DNA of 64,000 nt from Metamycoplasma sp051549855 (GTDB lineage: Bacteria; Bacillota_I; Bacilli_A; Mycoplasmatales; Metamycoplasmataceae), in assembly GCF_051549855.1 (NCBI RefSeq), contig NZ_CP196080.1, positions 372,001-436,000 on the forward strand, read 5' to 3'. The notes under the pieces were generated by a model. It saw only the letters and a program-made list of their open reading frames with translations. It was not told the origin of the DNA and did no database searches. Below are positions 29,882 to 42,718 of this stretch, piece by piece. A program made the position numbers and the translations under genes. Numbering within the stretch: the stretch's first letter is position 1; each line of letters opens with the position of its first letter.

Positions 29882-30150
29882 TAGTTTTCTCCCACTAGAG
29901 CTTTTTCTTTAATTGCAACTAGACGGAAATGTTTGGTTTTTGAAAGTGGACGAGTTTCTTGAATTCTAACTACATCATTTAAATTTGCTTGGTTGTTTTC
30001 ATCATGTACTGCAAAACGTTTTGATTTTTTGAAACGTTTTTGGTAAATTGGGTGTTTTACATATGTTTCTACTAAAACGATAATGGTTTTATCATTTTTG
30101 GTTGAAACAACTTTTCCAGTTAAAACTTTACGGTTGTTTGATCTTTCCAT
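29881..30150 (-). CDS. rpsQ: Ribosomal protein S17
   Basis: 89 aa OB-fold protein. RKVLTGKVVSTKNDKTIIVLVE and KHPIYQKRFKKSKRFAVHDE are typical. Start overlaps rpmC stop as TAATG. Confidence 0.96.
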   Translation of the reverse strand: MERSNNRKVLTGKVVSTKNDKTIIVLVETYVKHPIYQKRFKKSKRFAVHDENNQANLNDVVRIQETRPLSKTKHFRLVAIKEKALVGEN

Positions 30151-30350
30151 TATTTAACTTCCTTTGATTTTTTTTCATTTAATGCTGTTAGTGCTCTTGC
30201 GATATCTTTTTTAACTTCTCTGATTTTGTGGTTTTGTTCTAATTGTCCAGTTTTTGATTTGAAACGAAGAGTGAATAAGTTAGCTTTGTAGTCAGCTACT
30301 AATTTTTCTAGTTCTTCAACACTTTTAGCTTGAAAATCTTTGAATTCCAT
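30150..30350 (-). CDS. rpmC: Ribosomal protein L29
   Basis: 66 aa, two helices; KSVEELEKLVADYKANLFTLRFKSKTGQLE with the conserved L..LRFQ..TGQLE-like core. Start overlaps the rplP stop as TAATG. Confidence 0.95.
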   Translation of the reverse strand: MEFKDFQAKSVEELEKLVADYKANLFTLRFKSKTGQLEQNHKIREVKKDIARALTALNEKKSKEVK

Positions 30351-30778
30351 TAGTTTTCTCCTTCTGTTTCTTCACGTTTAACAATTTTTACTTTAACTGG
30401 TAGTTTGTGTCCACCTAGACGTAGTGCTTCTAGAGCAATTTCTTCTTTAACACCTTTAACTTCAAACATCATTGTGTCTTCTTTAACAACTGCTAGTCAT
30501 TGATCTGGAGATCCTTTTCCTGATCCCATACGAACTCCAATAGGTTTAGAAGTTTTTGACATATGTGGGAAAATTCTAATTCAAACTTGTCCTTCACGTC
30601 CCATTTTACGGGTAATAGCGATACGGGCTGCTTCAATTTGACGAGCTGAAACTCAAGCAGAAGTTTTAGCTTGCAATCCGTATTCTCCAAAACTTACTTT
30701 GTTTCCACGAAATGCTTTGGTTTTGTCGTGACGGATACGGAACATTTTACGGTGTTTAGTTCTTTTTGGTTGTAACAT
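30350..30778 (-). CDS. rplP: Ribosomal protein L16
   Basis: 142 aa. MLQPKRTKHRKMFRIRHDK, GEYGLQAKTSAWVSARQIEAARIA, and RMGSGKGSPDQWLAVVK are diagnostic; several Trp are TGA. SD AAAGGAG lies inside rpsC, which overlaps this start by 23 bp. Confidence 0.96.
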
Positions 30779-31430
30779 CGTTAGCTCCTTTTTCTAATTT
30801 TTCTCCCAATGATACTCAAACTTTAATTCCTAGTGCTCCATATGTTGTACGAGCTGTTGCTGTTGCATAGTCAACATCTTGACGAAGGGTGTGAAGTTTC
30901 ATTTCACCTTCGTTGTATCCCTCTTTACGAGCCATGTCAACTCCATTTAGACGTCCTGAAACTGCAGTTTTAACACCTTTAGCTCCAGCTTTCATAGCAG
31001 CCTTGATAGCTTGTTTTTGAGCTAGTCTAAAGCTTCCACGGTTTTCTAATTTAACAGCGATTTGTTCTGCTAGTAATTTAGCATTTAAATCTGGTTTTTT
31101 AAGTTCAACAACTTCAATGTTGACATTTAAATTTTTATTTCTTAACGCTTTTTTCAAATCAGCAGTAAGTTGTTTAATGTTGTCTCCGTTTGTCCCTAAA
31201 ACAACACCTGGTTTTGCTGTGTGCAATAATACTGAAATGTGTTCTTTGTTGTCTCTTTTAATTTGTACATTTCCAATTTGGTAGTTACGAACTAATTTAT
31301 TGAAGAAACGGTAAATTGCTTGGTCTTGTAATAAGTTAGCAGCATATTGTGCTTTGTCAGCATATCAAGTTGAGTTGTGGTCTTTAGTAATTCCGTATCT
31401 AAAACCATTTGGATTAACTTTTTGTCCCAT
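30756..31430 (-). CDS. rpsC: Ribosomal protein S3
   Basis: 224 aa, mRNA-entry site protein. MGQKVNPNGFRYGITKDHNS, the KH domain with KPGVVLGTNGDNIKQL, and SGRLNGVDMARKEGYNEGEMKLHTLRQDVDYA. The C-terminus goes past a TGA-Trp to end ...NDVTTKKN inside rplP. Confidence 0.97.
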
Positions 31431-31446
31431 AGTAAACTCTCCTTAA

Positions 31447-31782
31447 TTAATATTCACTTACTTCAATAAAGAAGTGGCTTGTTCTCTTTAAGATTGGATA
31501 TGCTCTACCTTGTGAGTGAGGTTGGTAACGTTTTAAAGTTGGACCTTCATTTACAAGTAGTTTTGAAATGTATAACTTATCAGCATTTAGACCGTGGTTG
31601 TTGGTTGCATTAGCGATAGCACTTTTTAGAAGTTTTAAAAGAATGTAAGTAGCTTTTTTATTAGTAGTTTTTAGAATAGCGATAGCTTCTTGAGTTGATT
31701 TGTTACGAATTAAGTCAGCAACTAGACGGGCTTTACGAGCAGAAATTCTTTGTGTTTTAACACTTGCGTTTGCTGATTTCAT
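31447..31782 (-). CDS. rplV: Ribosomal protein L22
   Basis: 111 aa, lines the exit tunnel. TQRISARKARLVADLIRNKS and GPTLKRYQPHSQGRAYPILKRTSHF (loop and end) are typical. TAATG coupling with rpsS. Confidence 0.97.
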   Translation of the reverse strand: MKSANASVKTQRISARKARLVADLIRNKSTQEAIAILKTTNKKATYILLKLLKSAIANATNNHGLNADKLYISKLLVNEGPTLKRYQPHSQGRAYPILKRTSHFFIEVSEY

Positions 31783-32060
31783 TATTTCTTCTTCCCTTTA
31801 TCTGCACCATGTCCTGTGTATGTACGGGTTGGTGAGAATTCTCCTAATTTATGTCCGACCATGTCAGCTGTTACGAAAACATCGTTGAAAACTTTTCCAT
31901 TGTGAACTTGGAATGTTAATCCAACAAATTCTGGGAAGATTGTTGAACGACGACTTCAAGTTTTAATTGGACGTTTTGGTGCTTTGTTTTCTAGAATAGC
32001 AACAACTTTTTTCATTAAATAGTCATCAACAAATGGACCTTTTTTTAGTGATCTAGCCAT
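31782..32060 (-). CDS. rpsS: Ribosomal protein S19
   Basis: 92 aa. MARSLKKGPFVDDYLMKKV, RSTIFPEFVGLTFQVHNGK, and MVGHKLGEFSPTRTYTGHG are family hallmarks. One TGA-Trp (KTWSRRS). TAATG overlaps with rplB and rplV. Confidence 0.97.
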
Positions 32061-32905
32061 TATTTACTTGCCTTTCTTCTTCTTATAATCAACTTGTTTG
32101 AAGCTTTCTTAGTTGAACGAGTTTTAACTCCAAGAGCTTTTTTACCTCATGGTGTAAGTGGAGCTTTACGTCCGATTGGTTGACGCCCTTCTCCCCCTCC
32201 ATGTGGGTGATCGTTAGGGTTCATTGCTGACCCACGTACTGTTGGACGAATTCCAAGGTGACGGTTACGTCCTGCTTTTCCGATATTTACTAATAAGTGT
32301 TCTTCATTTCCGACAACTCCAATAGTTGCACGACATTCTCCAAGAACTTTACGTACTTCACCACTTTTTAGTCTTAGAATAATATATTTACCTTCTTCAT
32401 CTTTACCTAAAATTTGGGCGCTTGTTCCAGCACTACGGGCAATAATTCCCCCTTGTTTAGGCTGTAATTCGATGTTGTGAACGAATGTACCTTCAGGAAT
32501 GTTTTTTAGTGCCAAGCTGTTTCCAACTTTAATGTCAGCACTGTCTCCTGAAACAACAACACTTCCAACACTTAGTCCTTTAGGGTGAAGGATATAACGT
32601 TTTTCTCCATCACGATAAACAACTAATGAAATGTTTGCACTACGGTTTGGATCGTATTCGATTGTTTTAACAATTCCTTCGATTCCATCTTTGTTACGTT
32701 TGAAATCGATAATACGATATTTACGTTTAGTTCCACCTCCGTGGTGACGAGTTGTTATAACTCCCCGATTATTTCTACCAGCATGTTTTTTTAAAGTAAC
32801 TAGTAGAGATTTTTCAGGAGCATGACCAGTTAGATTTTTCTTGTAATCTAACGATGTCATGTGTCTACGACCATTAGAGGTTGGCTTGTAATGTTTAATA
32901 GCCAT
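32060..32905 (-). CDS. rplB: Ribosomal protein L2
   Basis: 281 aa, near the peptidyl-transferase centre. GRNNRGVITTRHHGGGTKRKYR, GRNRHLGIRPTVRGSAMNPNDHPHGGGEGR with the catalytic-region His, and the tail after TGA-Trp (WGKKALGVKTR) are typical. Preceded by a 97-bp gap from rplW that holds two hairpins; SD AAAGGAG. Confidence 0.97.
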
Positions 32906-32926
32906 CGTATTCTCCTTTAATGATTG

Positions 32927-33001
32927 ACCTAAAAATAATGAGATTTTGTCTTTTAGGTGATTAATTCTGTTTTAAAACTTATCTTATGGTTAGCAAGATA
33001 A
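32927..33001 (-). promoter_or_regulatory. Two hairpins in the rplW-rplB gap
   Basis: ACCTAAAA / TTTTAGGT (32927-32934 with 32951-32958) and TTATCTT / AAGATAA (32979-32985 with 32995-33001). Both are perfect but AT-rich. In a cluster where most genes overlap, a 97-bp gap with two stems is notable; they may be processing or attenuation sites. Confidence 0.45.
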
Positions 33002-33002
33002 A

Positions 33003-33404
33003 TTATTTAGCAGCTTTTTTAGCTAATTTTTCAGCAACTTTTGCTTCTACTGCTTTAGCGTCTTTTTTGTTTTCTGCAACTTCTGTTTGTGCTGCAGTTT
33101 CTTCTTTTTCTTCAGCTTTAGATTCTTCTGGGAAGAAATTGATGCTGTATCCATCTTGTAGATATACTAAAGCTTTTTTGTATTTGTTTGTGTATCCTGC
33201 AAAACGTCCTAGTCTTTTTGGTTTGGCAGCAACTGTTAGAATGTTAACACTTGCTACTTTAACGTCAAAAATGAATTCAACAGCTTTTCTTACTTCAACT
33301 TTGTTTGTACGACGATCTACTGCAAATGTGTAAATATTGTCTGACATTTGGTTGTAGCTTTTTTCAGTTAAAATTGGATATTTAATTACATCATTAACGT
33401 TCAT
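33003..33404 (-). CDS. rplW: Ribosomal protein L23 with acidic/Ala-Lys tail
   Basis: 133 aa. The L23 core is about residues 1-95 (VIKYPILTEKSYNQM, TFAVDRRTNKVEVRKAVEFIF). The last ~40 residues form a low-complexity Glu/Ala/Lys tail (ending AKVAEKLAKKAAK) absent from E. coli L23. Exit-tunnel docking site for nascent-chain factors. Coupled to rplD by TAATG. Confidence 0.95.
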   Translation of the reverse strand: MNVNDVIKYPILTEKSYNQMSDNIYTFAVDRRTNKVEVRKAVEFIFDVKVASVNILTVAAKPKRLGRFAGYTNKYKKALVYLQDGYSINFFPEESKAEEKEETAAQTEVAENKKDAKAVEAKVAEKLAKKAAK

Positions 33405-34075
33405 TATTTAACCAACCCTTCTAATACTTTTACATCGTTTTCACTAATTACCATCACATCAGCTGCTAATAGTCTTTCAACGCTTAGTGAGCTTACTTTA
33501 ACAGTAACTACGTTTTGTAAGTTTCTTGCTGATAGGAAAACATTTTCATCACTAGTTACTAATAAAACGTTTTTAACATCAGCTAGACCTGTTGCCTTTA
33601 ATTGACTAACTAGTTCTTTAGTTGAAGGTTTTGCAAGTTTGTATTCGTGAACAAAAACTTGTTGTGCTTGAGCTAATTGGCTTAAAGCACTTTTAACTGC
33701 TAGAGCACGAACTTTTTTGTTTACTTTTAATGAGTAGTTTTTAGCTGTGGTAGGTCCAAATGCTCTTCCCCCACCTACTCAAATTGGTGAACGCATTGAT
33801 CCTGCACGTGCACGACCAGTTCCTTTTTGTCTTCAAGGTTTTTTACCTGTCCCTGAAACTTCTCCACGATTTTTAACTTTGTGAGTTGAAAATCTTCTTG
33901 AAGCACGATCACTTAAAATAGTGTCGAAAATTGCTTGTGCGTGAACTTCTTCTAATCCGAATAATCTTTGTGGTAATTTATCTGAAGCAAATTTTAGACT
34001 TTGAGATTGTGTTTTAACAACATCAACAGCTGGTTTAGCTTCTTTTTTAGTTGTAGCTTTTTTGTTTTCTGCCAT
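33404..34075 (-). CDS. rplD: Ribosomal protein L4
   Basis: 223 aa. NRGEVSGTGKKPWRQKGTGRARAGS is the classic tunnel loop, with Trp as TGA; then GGGRAFGPTTAKNY. A Lys/Ala-rich N-terminal extension of ~25 residues precedes the usual start. In E. coli L4 represses this operon; whether it does here is unknown. Confidence 0.96.
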
Positions 34076-34077
34076 TA

Positions 34078-34893
34078 TTAAACCTCTTGTTCTTGTTCTT
34101 TAGCTTCTTCAGCTTTTTGTTTTGCTTCTTCTAATAGTTGTTTCATTTCATCTAGTGACATTGATGATTCTAATACCACACCATATTTTTTAGCTTCTTC
34201 GAATAGTTCATTTTTAGCAATTGCAACTTTTAGATCAACTAATTCAATAGCTGGTCTTTTAGCAATATGTTTTGCATTTTGTTTAACTGTTACAAATCCT
34301 TTGTTTGGTCCTGGTACTGAACCTTTAATAATGATTAAGTTGTTTTCTTTATCAGTAGCAACAACTTCTAAGTTTTGTACAGTAGTTTTAACGTTTCCTA
34401 AGTGACCTGGCATGGTCATTCCTTTAACAACACGGTTTCCAGAAATGTCCCCGATTGATCCAGTTTGACGGATAGGTTTGCTTCCTCCCCCTCCCCCGTG
34501 AGACTTAGGTCCGATTTTTTGATTGTGACGTTTAATGGTTCCTGCAAACCCTTTTCCTTTAGAAGTTGCTTGTACGTCAACGACTTCTCCTGCTTCAAAA
34601 ATAGTTACATCAACCATTTGCCCTAATTCGTAACCTGACATGTTACGAATTTCTTTTACGAAGCGCTTAGGTGTTGTGTTGGCTGCAGCGAATCTATTAA
34701 CTTCAGGTTTTTTGATTCTTGATTGTTTTTTGTCTTCAACAGCTAATTGCACAGCAACATAACCGTCTTTATCAGCTGTTAGAACTTTAGTAACAACATT
34801 TGGTTTAACTTCAATCACAGTAACAGGAATTGCATTACCTTCAGCTGTGAATAATTGAGTCATCCCAACTTTTCTTCCTAAGATTCCTTTCAT
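34078..34893 (-). CDS. rplC: Ribosomal protein L3 with C-terminal Glu/Lys extension
   Basis: 271 aa against ~210 usual. L3 core: MKGILGRKVGMTQLF, TSKGKGFAGTIKRHNQKIGPKSHGGGGGSKPIRQ, MPGHLGNVKTTVQN. The added ~55-residue end is charged and helical, finishing KQKAEEAKEQEQEV. Separated from rpsJ by 81 bp containing a GC-rich hairpin. Confidence 0.96.
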   Translation of the reverse strand: MKGILGRKVGMTQLFTAEGNAIPVTVIEVKPNVVTKVLTADKDGYVAVQLAVEDKKQSRIKKPEVNRFAAANTTPKRFVKEIRNMSGYELGQMVDVTIFEAGEVVDVQATSKGKGFAGTIKRHNQKIGPKSHGGGGGSKPIRQTGSIGDISGNRVVKGMTMPGHLGNVKTTVQNLEVVATDKENNLIIIKGSVPGPNKGFVTVKQNAKHIAKRPAIELVDLKVAIAKNELFEEAKKYGVVLESSMSLDEMKQLLEEAKQKAEEAKEQEQEV

Positions 34894-34928
34894 CTTGATC
34901 CTTTCATTTTGTTATTGAAATTGATATT

Positions 34929-34952
34929 TATATGTACGCACGGGCGCATATA
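34929..34952 (-). promoter_or_regulatory. GC-rich hairpin between rpsJ and rplC
   Basis: TATATG-CGC-loop-GCG-TA-CATATA on the minus strand: nine base pairs with a two-base bulge and a 4-nt loop. No T run follows, so it is not a simple terminator; it may be a regulatory or processing site. Confidence 0.5.
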
Positions 34953-34974
34953 TAAAATAAAAACAAACTGTTAA

Positions 34975-35280
34975 TTACTTAACAGATTTGATACTTAATT
35001 CAACTCCAGCTGGCAATTCTAAAGATTTGAATCTATCAGCTAGTTTTTCACTTACGTTATCAATAATGATTAAACGTTTGTGAGTTCTTGATTCGAACTG
35101 TTCACGTGATTTTTTGTTAACGTGAACTGAACGCAAGATAGTGATGATTTCTTTTCTTGTTGGCAATGGAATTGGTCCACTTACATTAGCTTTCTCGCTT
35201 TTAGCTAATTCAACAATTTTCACACTAGCTTGGTCAACTAAAGCATGTTCGAATGATTTAACTTTGATTTGTAATTTCAT
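34975..35280 (-). CDS. rpsJ: Ribosomal protein S10
   Basis: 101 aa. Start ATG at 35278-35280 is set by SD AAGGAG and by the family N-terminus MKLQIKVKSFEHALVDQA; an upstream in-frame ATG would add 13 unrelated residues. GPIPLPTRKEIITILRSVHVNKKSREQFE is the S10 core, involved also in antitermination with NusB. First gene of the long operon. Confidence 0.97.
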   Translation of the reverse strand: MKLQIKVKSFEHALVDQASVKIVELAKSEKANVSGPIPLPTRKEIITILRSVHVNKKSREQFESRTHKRLIIIDNVSEKLADRFKSLELPAGVELSIKSVK

Positions 35281-35329
35281 TTGTTCTCCTTGTTCATTAA
35301 TTTTGAACTGACTCCACATAAAAACTAAT

Positions 35330-35424
35330 CTCCGAGAAGAACAACTAAGCTCGGAGTATTACAACCTTATGTATCACAGTCGTAGTTGCTTATTAATTAT
35401 AACAAAAAACGATTTTTTTACAAA
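35330..35424 (-). promoter_or_regulatory. S10-operon promoter and leader hairpin
   Basis: TATAAT at 35396-35401 (minus strand), with TTGTAA about 17 nt upstream within a short direct repeat of AAAACGATTTTTTA. The leader of ~110 nt contains the stem CTCCGAG / CTCGGAG (35330-35336 with 35350-35356), the most stable structure before the rpsJ SD. Regulation by L4, as in E. coli, is not demonstrated. Confidence 0.6.
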
Positions 35425-35443
35425 ACGATTTTTTAGCCTTTTC

Positions 35444-35770
35444 TTAAACAATAATGACAAATATTACCGAGGCTAAAATATACAAAACAAGACTAAACCA
35501 AGCAAATATTTTAATTGCTACTCAACCTTTTTTATAATTTATAAAATCATAAGTTGCACAACAAAGACTAACTAATATTACAGCAATTAATCAATACGAA
35601 ATAACTAACTTATTCTTGAAGTATTGATCGTTGTTTATATATTTTCCCATCATCATAAATAAAGCAAAGATAGCTACAATCAAAAAATAAAAAAGTAGCA
35701 ATTGCAAAGCCTTAGTGATGTCTTTAATATGATAGTTTTTGCTTTGTTTAGTGATTTGTTTCATATTCAT
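35444..35770 (-). CDS. Small membrane protein of unknown function
   Basis: 108 aa with three hydrophobic segments: about residues 22-40 (LLLFYFLIVAIFALFMMMG), 52-70 (LVISYWLIAVILVSLCCAT) and 84-105 (IFAWFSLVLYILASVIFVII), joined by short basic loops. Needs TGA=Trp. It sits alone between the rRNA operon and the S10 promoter. No SD is obvious. Family not recognised. Confidence 0.65.
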
Positions 35771-35790
35771 ATATTGTACTAAAAAGATAA

Positions 35791-35814
35791 ATAAAAAAGC
35801 CCAAAAAGGGCTTT
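35791..35814 (-). terminator. Terminator of the rRNA operon
   Basis: AAAGCCC-5 nt loop-GGGCTTT followed on the minus strand by TTTATTTAT. About 50 bp past the 23S 3' end. Confidence 0.85.
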
Positions 35815-35817
35815 CCT

Positions 35818-35844
35818 AGATCTCTGAAAACTGAATAGAAAGAC
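35818..35844 (-). other. Pre-23S processing stem, 3' arm
   Basis: Complementary over ~27 bases (one mismatch, one bulge) to 38849-38876. The two arms bring the ends of pre-23S rRNA together as an RNase III type substrate. Confidence 0.8.
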
Positions 35845-35864
35845 TAATCAACATATAGAATTAA

Positions 35865-38763
<2,899 letters not shown>

Positions 38764-38848
38764 ATGTTCCTATTGTCTAATTGTTATTAGATAGATATGA
38801 TGTATTCTATAGGTTGATCAAAACGTTTGAATATTAATATATACAAAT

Positions 38849-38876
38849 GTCTTTTCTATTCAGTTTTCAAAGATCT
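38849..38876 (-). other. Pre-23S processing stem, 5' arm
   Basis: Partner of 35818-35844; contains TTTTCTATTCAGTTTTCA. The 16S-23S spacer (about 235 bp) contains no tRNA gene. Confidence 0.8.
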
Positions 38877-38901
38877 ATATATTTGAGAGAATAGAACTCT
38901 C

Positions 38902-38923
38902 AAAACTGGATATAAATTACCAT
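38902..38923 (-). other. Pre-16S processing stem, 3' arm
   Basis: AAACTGGATATAAATTACCAT is complementary to 40534-40554 with one bulge, bracketing the 16S gene. Confidence 0.75.
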
Positions 38924-38999
38924 AACCTTAAAAAAAGATTGATTGTTTTGTGAAACAGACTTTATAAGTCTTTAAAAAATGTTGTACTGTGTACTCCGT

Positions 39000-40521
<1,522 letters not shown>

Positions 40522-40533
40522 AAATTGACGATT

Positions 40534-40554
40534 ATGGTATTTATATCCAGTTTT
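40534..40554 (-). other. Pre-16S processing stem, 5' arm
   Basis: ATGGTATTTATATCCAGTTTT pairs with 38902-38923. Confidence 0.75.
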
Positions 40555-40598
40555 CAAAGAACTATTTTCTTGTAGAACTCTCAAGGTCTACAAAAACA

Positions 40599-40607
40599 AT
40601 TATAGCA
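40599..40607 (-). promoter_or_regulatory. rRNA operon promoter, extended -10
   Basis: TGC-TATAAT on the minus strand, a perfect extended -10, about 75 bp before the 16S 5' end and just outside the processing stem. A second TATAAT upstream (near 40691) may be another start. Confidence 0.65.
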
Positions 40608-40706
40608 TAATTTGTTGTTTGTTTTAAAAAAAATAAATTATTTTTTAATTGTTTATCAACTTGTTTGAACTTGCTAAAAATTGCTTTCTAATTATACATT
40701 AAAAAA

Positions 40707-40740
40707 ATAAAAAAAATAAAATCTCAGCGAGATTTTATTT
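40707..40740 (-). terminator. Terminator of the glyA-rpsO operon
   Basis: AAATAAAATCTC-AGC-GAGATTTTATTT (40714-40740), 12-bp perfect stem followed by an A/T run; it overlaps the last codons and stop of rpsO. Confidence 0.85.
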
Positions 40741-41001
40741 ACGAATGTTTAGTTCTTGAATTAAGTTTAGGTATTCGTTATAGTTAGTTCTTTTTAAATA
40801 AGCTAATAATGATTTACGTTGGTTAACTTTTGCCATAAATCCACGCATTGAGTGTAAATCTTTTTTGTTGTTTTGGAAATGAACTTTTAAACTTTCAATG
40901 TCAGCTGTTAACAAAGCAATTTGAACTGCTGCTGAACCTGTGTCTTTATCGTTTTTTCCGAATTTTTTAATTAATTCAAGTCTGGTGTTTTTGTCTACCA
41001 T
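40735..41001 (-). CDS. rpsO: Ribosomal protein S15
   Basis: 88 aa, normal length. Start at 41001 is set by SD AAAGGAG and the family N-terminus; core KNDKDTGSAAVQIALLTADIE, DLHSMRGFMAKVNQRKSLLAYLKR. A reading from further upstream would pass through a repeat encoding LGCK twice and is rejected. Last gene of the operon. Confidence 0.96.
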   Translation of the reverse strand: MVDKNTRLELIKKFGKNDKDTGSAAVQIALLTADIESLKVHFQNNKKDLHSMRGFMAKVNQRKSLLAYLKRTNYNEYLNLIQELNIRK

Positions 41002-41010
41002 ATTTTCTCC

Positions 41011-41054
41011 TTTACAACCCAGCAATAAATTTACTTTACAACCGAGCAATAAAT
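41011..41054. repeat. Tandem 20-bp repeat in the rpsO leader
   Basis: TTTACAACCCAGCAATAAAT at 41011-41030 and the same with one change (CCG for CCC) at 41035-41054, period 24. It lies in the 71-bp gap between ribF and rpsO, directly ahead of the SD. Confidence 0.8.
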
Positions 41055-41072
41055 TAATGTATTATTGATGCA

Positions 41073-41897
41073 CTACATTATACTAAAAAATTTAAAGGCT
41101 TGTTTTATTTCGTCTTTGAAAACTTTGTCATCCGCCATGTGATTAATAAATCTTAATTGTTTAAGAATTTCAACAAAAGTTTCGACTTTGGGCAAATATT
41201 GTTTTTTAAGGTCTAGAAAAACGATTTCATTTTTTTCTAAACCAATTTTGACAATTGCATGATATTCAACATTTTCAATTACTACATTGGCCAAATAAGT
41301 TCCGGCATGTATTTTTTCTAAATTGTTAGGTCATTCAAAAGAATAATCATCAGTATTTAATTCAATAATAAAAGCATACTTTTCAATTAGCAAAGTATTT
41401 AGTAACTCGATTGAACCATCCTCAATGATTTGTCTAATTATTGAAGAAGCTATTTTCATGCCATTAATTTTTTTAAGACTAGCAATCTGGCAATTAAAGT
41501 TAGCTTTTAAAGCATCAACATTACCTAAGCGATTGAAACCAAAACGAAAATCTTGGCCACAAACTATATCACTGACATTCATTGCTTTCAATTTATCAAT
41601 AAATGTTTGGGCAGAAAGATTACGAAAATCTTGGTCAAAGTGAATAATAACAGCTTCGTCTATACCTATATTATATAAAGTATATAAACGCGTCTTGATT
41701 TGGAACATTTTCGCTTTTTGCTGATGTTTGTTATCAAACAAAAAGCAAACAATTTCTTTTTCAGGATTTTGAGCTTTTAAATTTTTAGCGATTTTGAATA
41801 GTTCATAATGACCTAGGTGCAAAGTTTCAAAACTTCCTAAAATAGCAATTTTTTGATTTTCAAAAGTTTTGTCAACTGGCCAATTATAAACTTTCAT
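41073..41897 (-). CDS. ribF: Bifunctional riboflavin kinase / FMN adenylyltransferase
   Basis: 274 aa. Adenylyltransferase domain: ILGSFETLHLGHYELF with the HxGH motif at ~30, GQDFRFGFNRLGN, and SSIIRQIIEDGSIE. The riboflavin kinase half (from ~200) is recognisable only by HAGTYLANVVIENVEYHAIVKIG and is shorter and more divergent than usual; the PTxF metal motif is not evident. FAD synthesis is well supported, kinase activity less so. No SD. Confidence 0.85.
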
Positions 41898-41899
41898 AA

Positions 41900-42718
41900 T
41901 TATTTAATAAATCCTTTTTCTAGTAAGTAATTGTATGCTCCGTGGTCACTTACATCACCACAAACATCATCAGCTACTTCTTTAAGTTCTTCTTCGGCAT
42001 TACCCATTGCAACACCTAGTCCAACTTCGCTTAACATTTCAACATCATTTGAAGAATCACCAAAAGCTATAACTTCATCTAGTTTAATATTTAGTTTTTC
42101 ACAAAGAATTTCTAGTCCTCTAGCCTTGTTAACATCTCTTGCTGAAATGAAAACCCCATTAGTTCATTCTGCTAAAACTCACATGTCTAAATTATTTTTA
42201 GCAAAAAGATCATCATAAAATTCTTTAAGTTCACGGCTAGCATCTGAATTTACAGTAATTAAATAGTTTGTATCAGTAGAATTTTCATTATATTCACTAA
42301 TGTCATAGAAATCTTTTTTGAAAGGTTCATAGAATCAGTGGTTAATGTCAAAAAGATTGTTGTAGTATCCTTTTTGTTTACCAACAAAAGTAAAAGGTAA
42401 ATTACGAGCTTGAGTTGCTTCTAAAAATACTTTGTAATCTTGATAAGAAATTGATTTTTCAAATAAGTATTCATTAGTTTTTAAGTCAATAATAAATGAA
42501 CCATTAGCTCCAATGAAATAATCAACATTAGGAGTCTCAATTCTGTTACCAACAGTAAAAATGTCTCTTCCGGTACATAGAACTGTAATGTATCCAGCAT
42601 CTTTTAATTTTTTAAACATTTGCACAATAACTTGACTTAAGTCATTGTTTTTTTTACCATCTTCAAATGGTAGAATAGTACCATCAATATCAAAGGCTAC
42701 TAATTTGAATTTTTTCAT
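41900..42718 (-). CDS. HAD-superfamily Cof-type phosphatase
   Basis: 272 aa. Motif I DIDGTIL at residues 9-15 (nucleophile Asp), motif II CTGRDI, motif III Lys near NKARGLEIL, motif IV FGDSSNDVEML. The C2B cap makes it Cof-like, acting on small phosphorylated sugars or cofactors; an FMN phosphatase role next to ribF is possible. Start overlaps truB stop (TAATG) with SD GGGAGGA inside truB. Confidence 0.92.

Noticed and set aside
35771..35864. 5S rRNA after the 23S
   Set aside because: Only the pre-23S stem and terminator fit in this space.
38764..38999. tRNA genes in the 16S-23S spacer
   Set aside because: No cloverleaf found; the spacer holds only the processing stems and AT-rich sequence.
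41002..41049. Upstream start for rpsO
   Set aside because: It would translate a tandem repeat; the SD and family length point to 41001.
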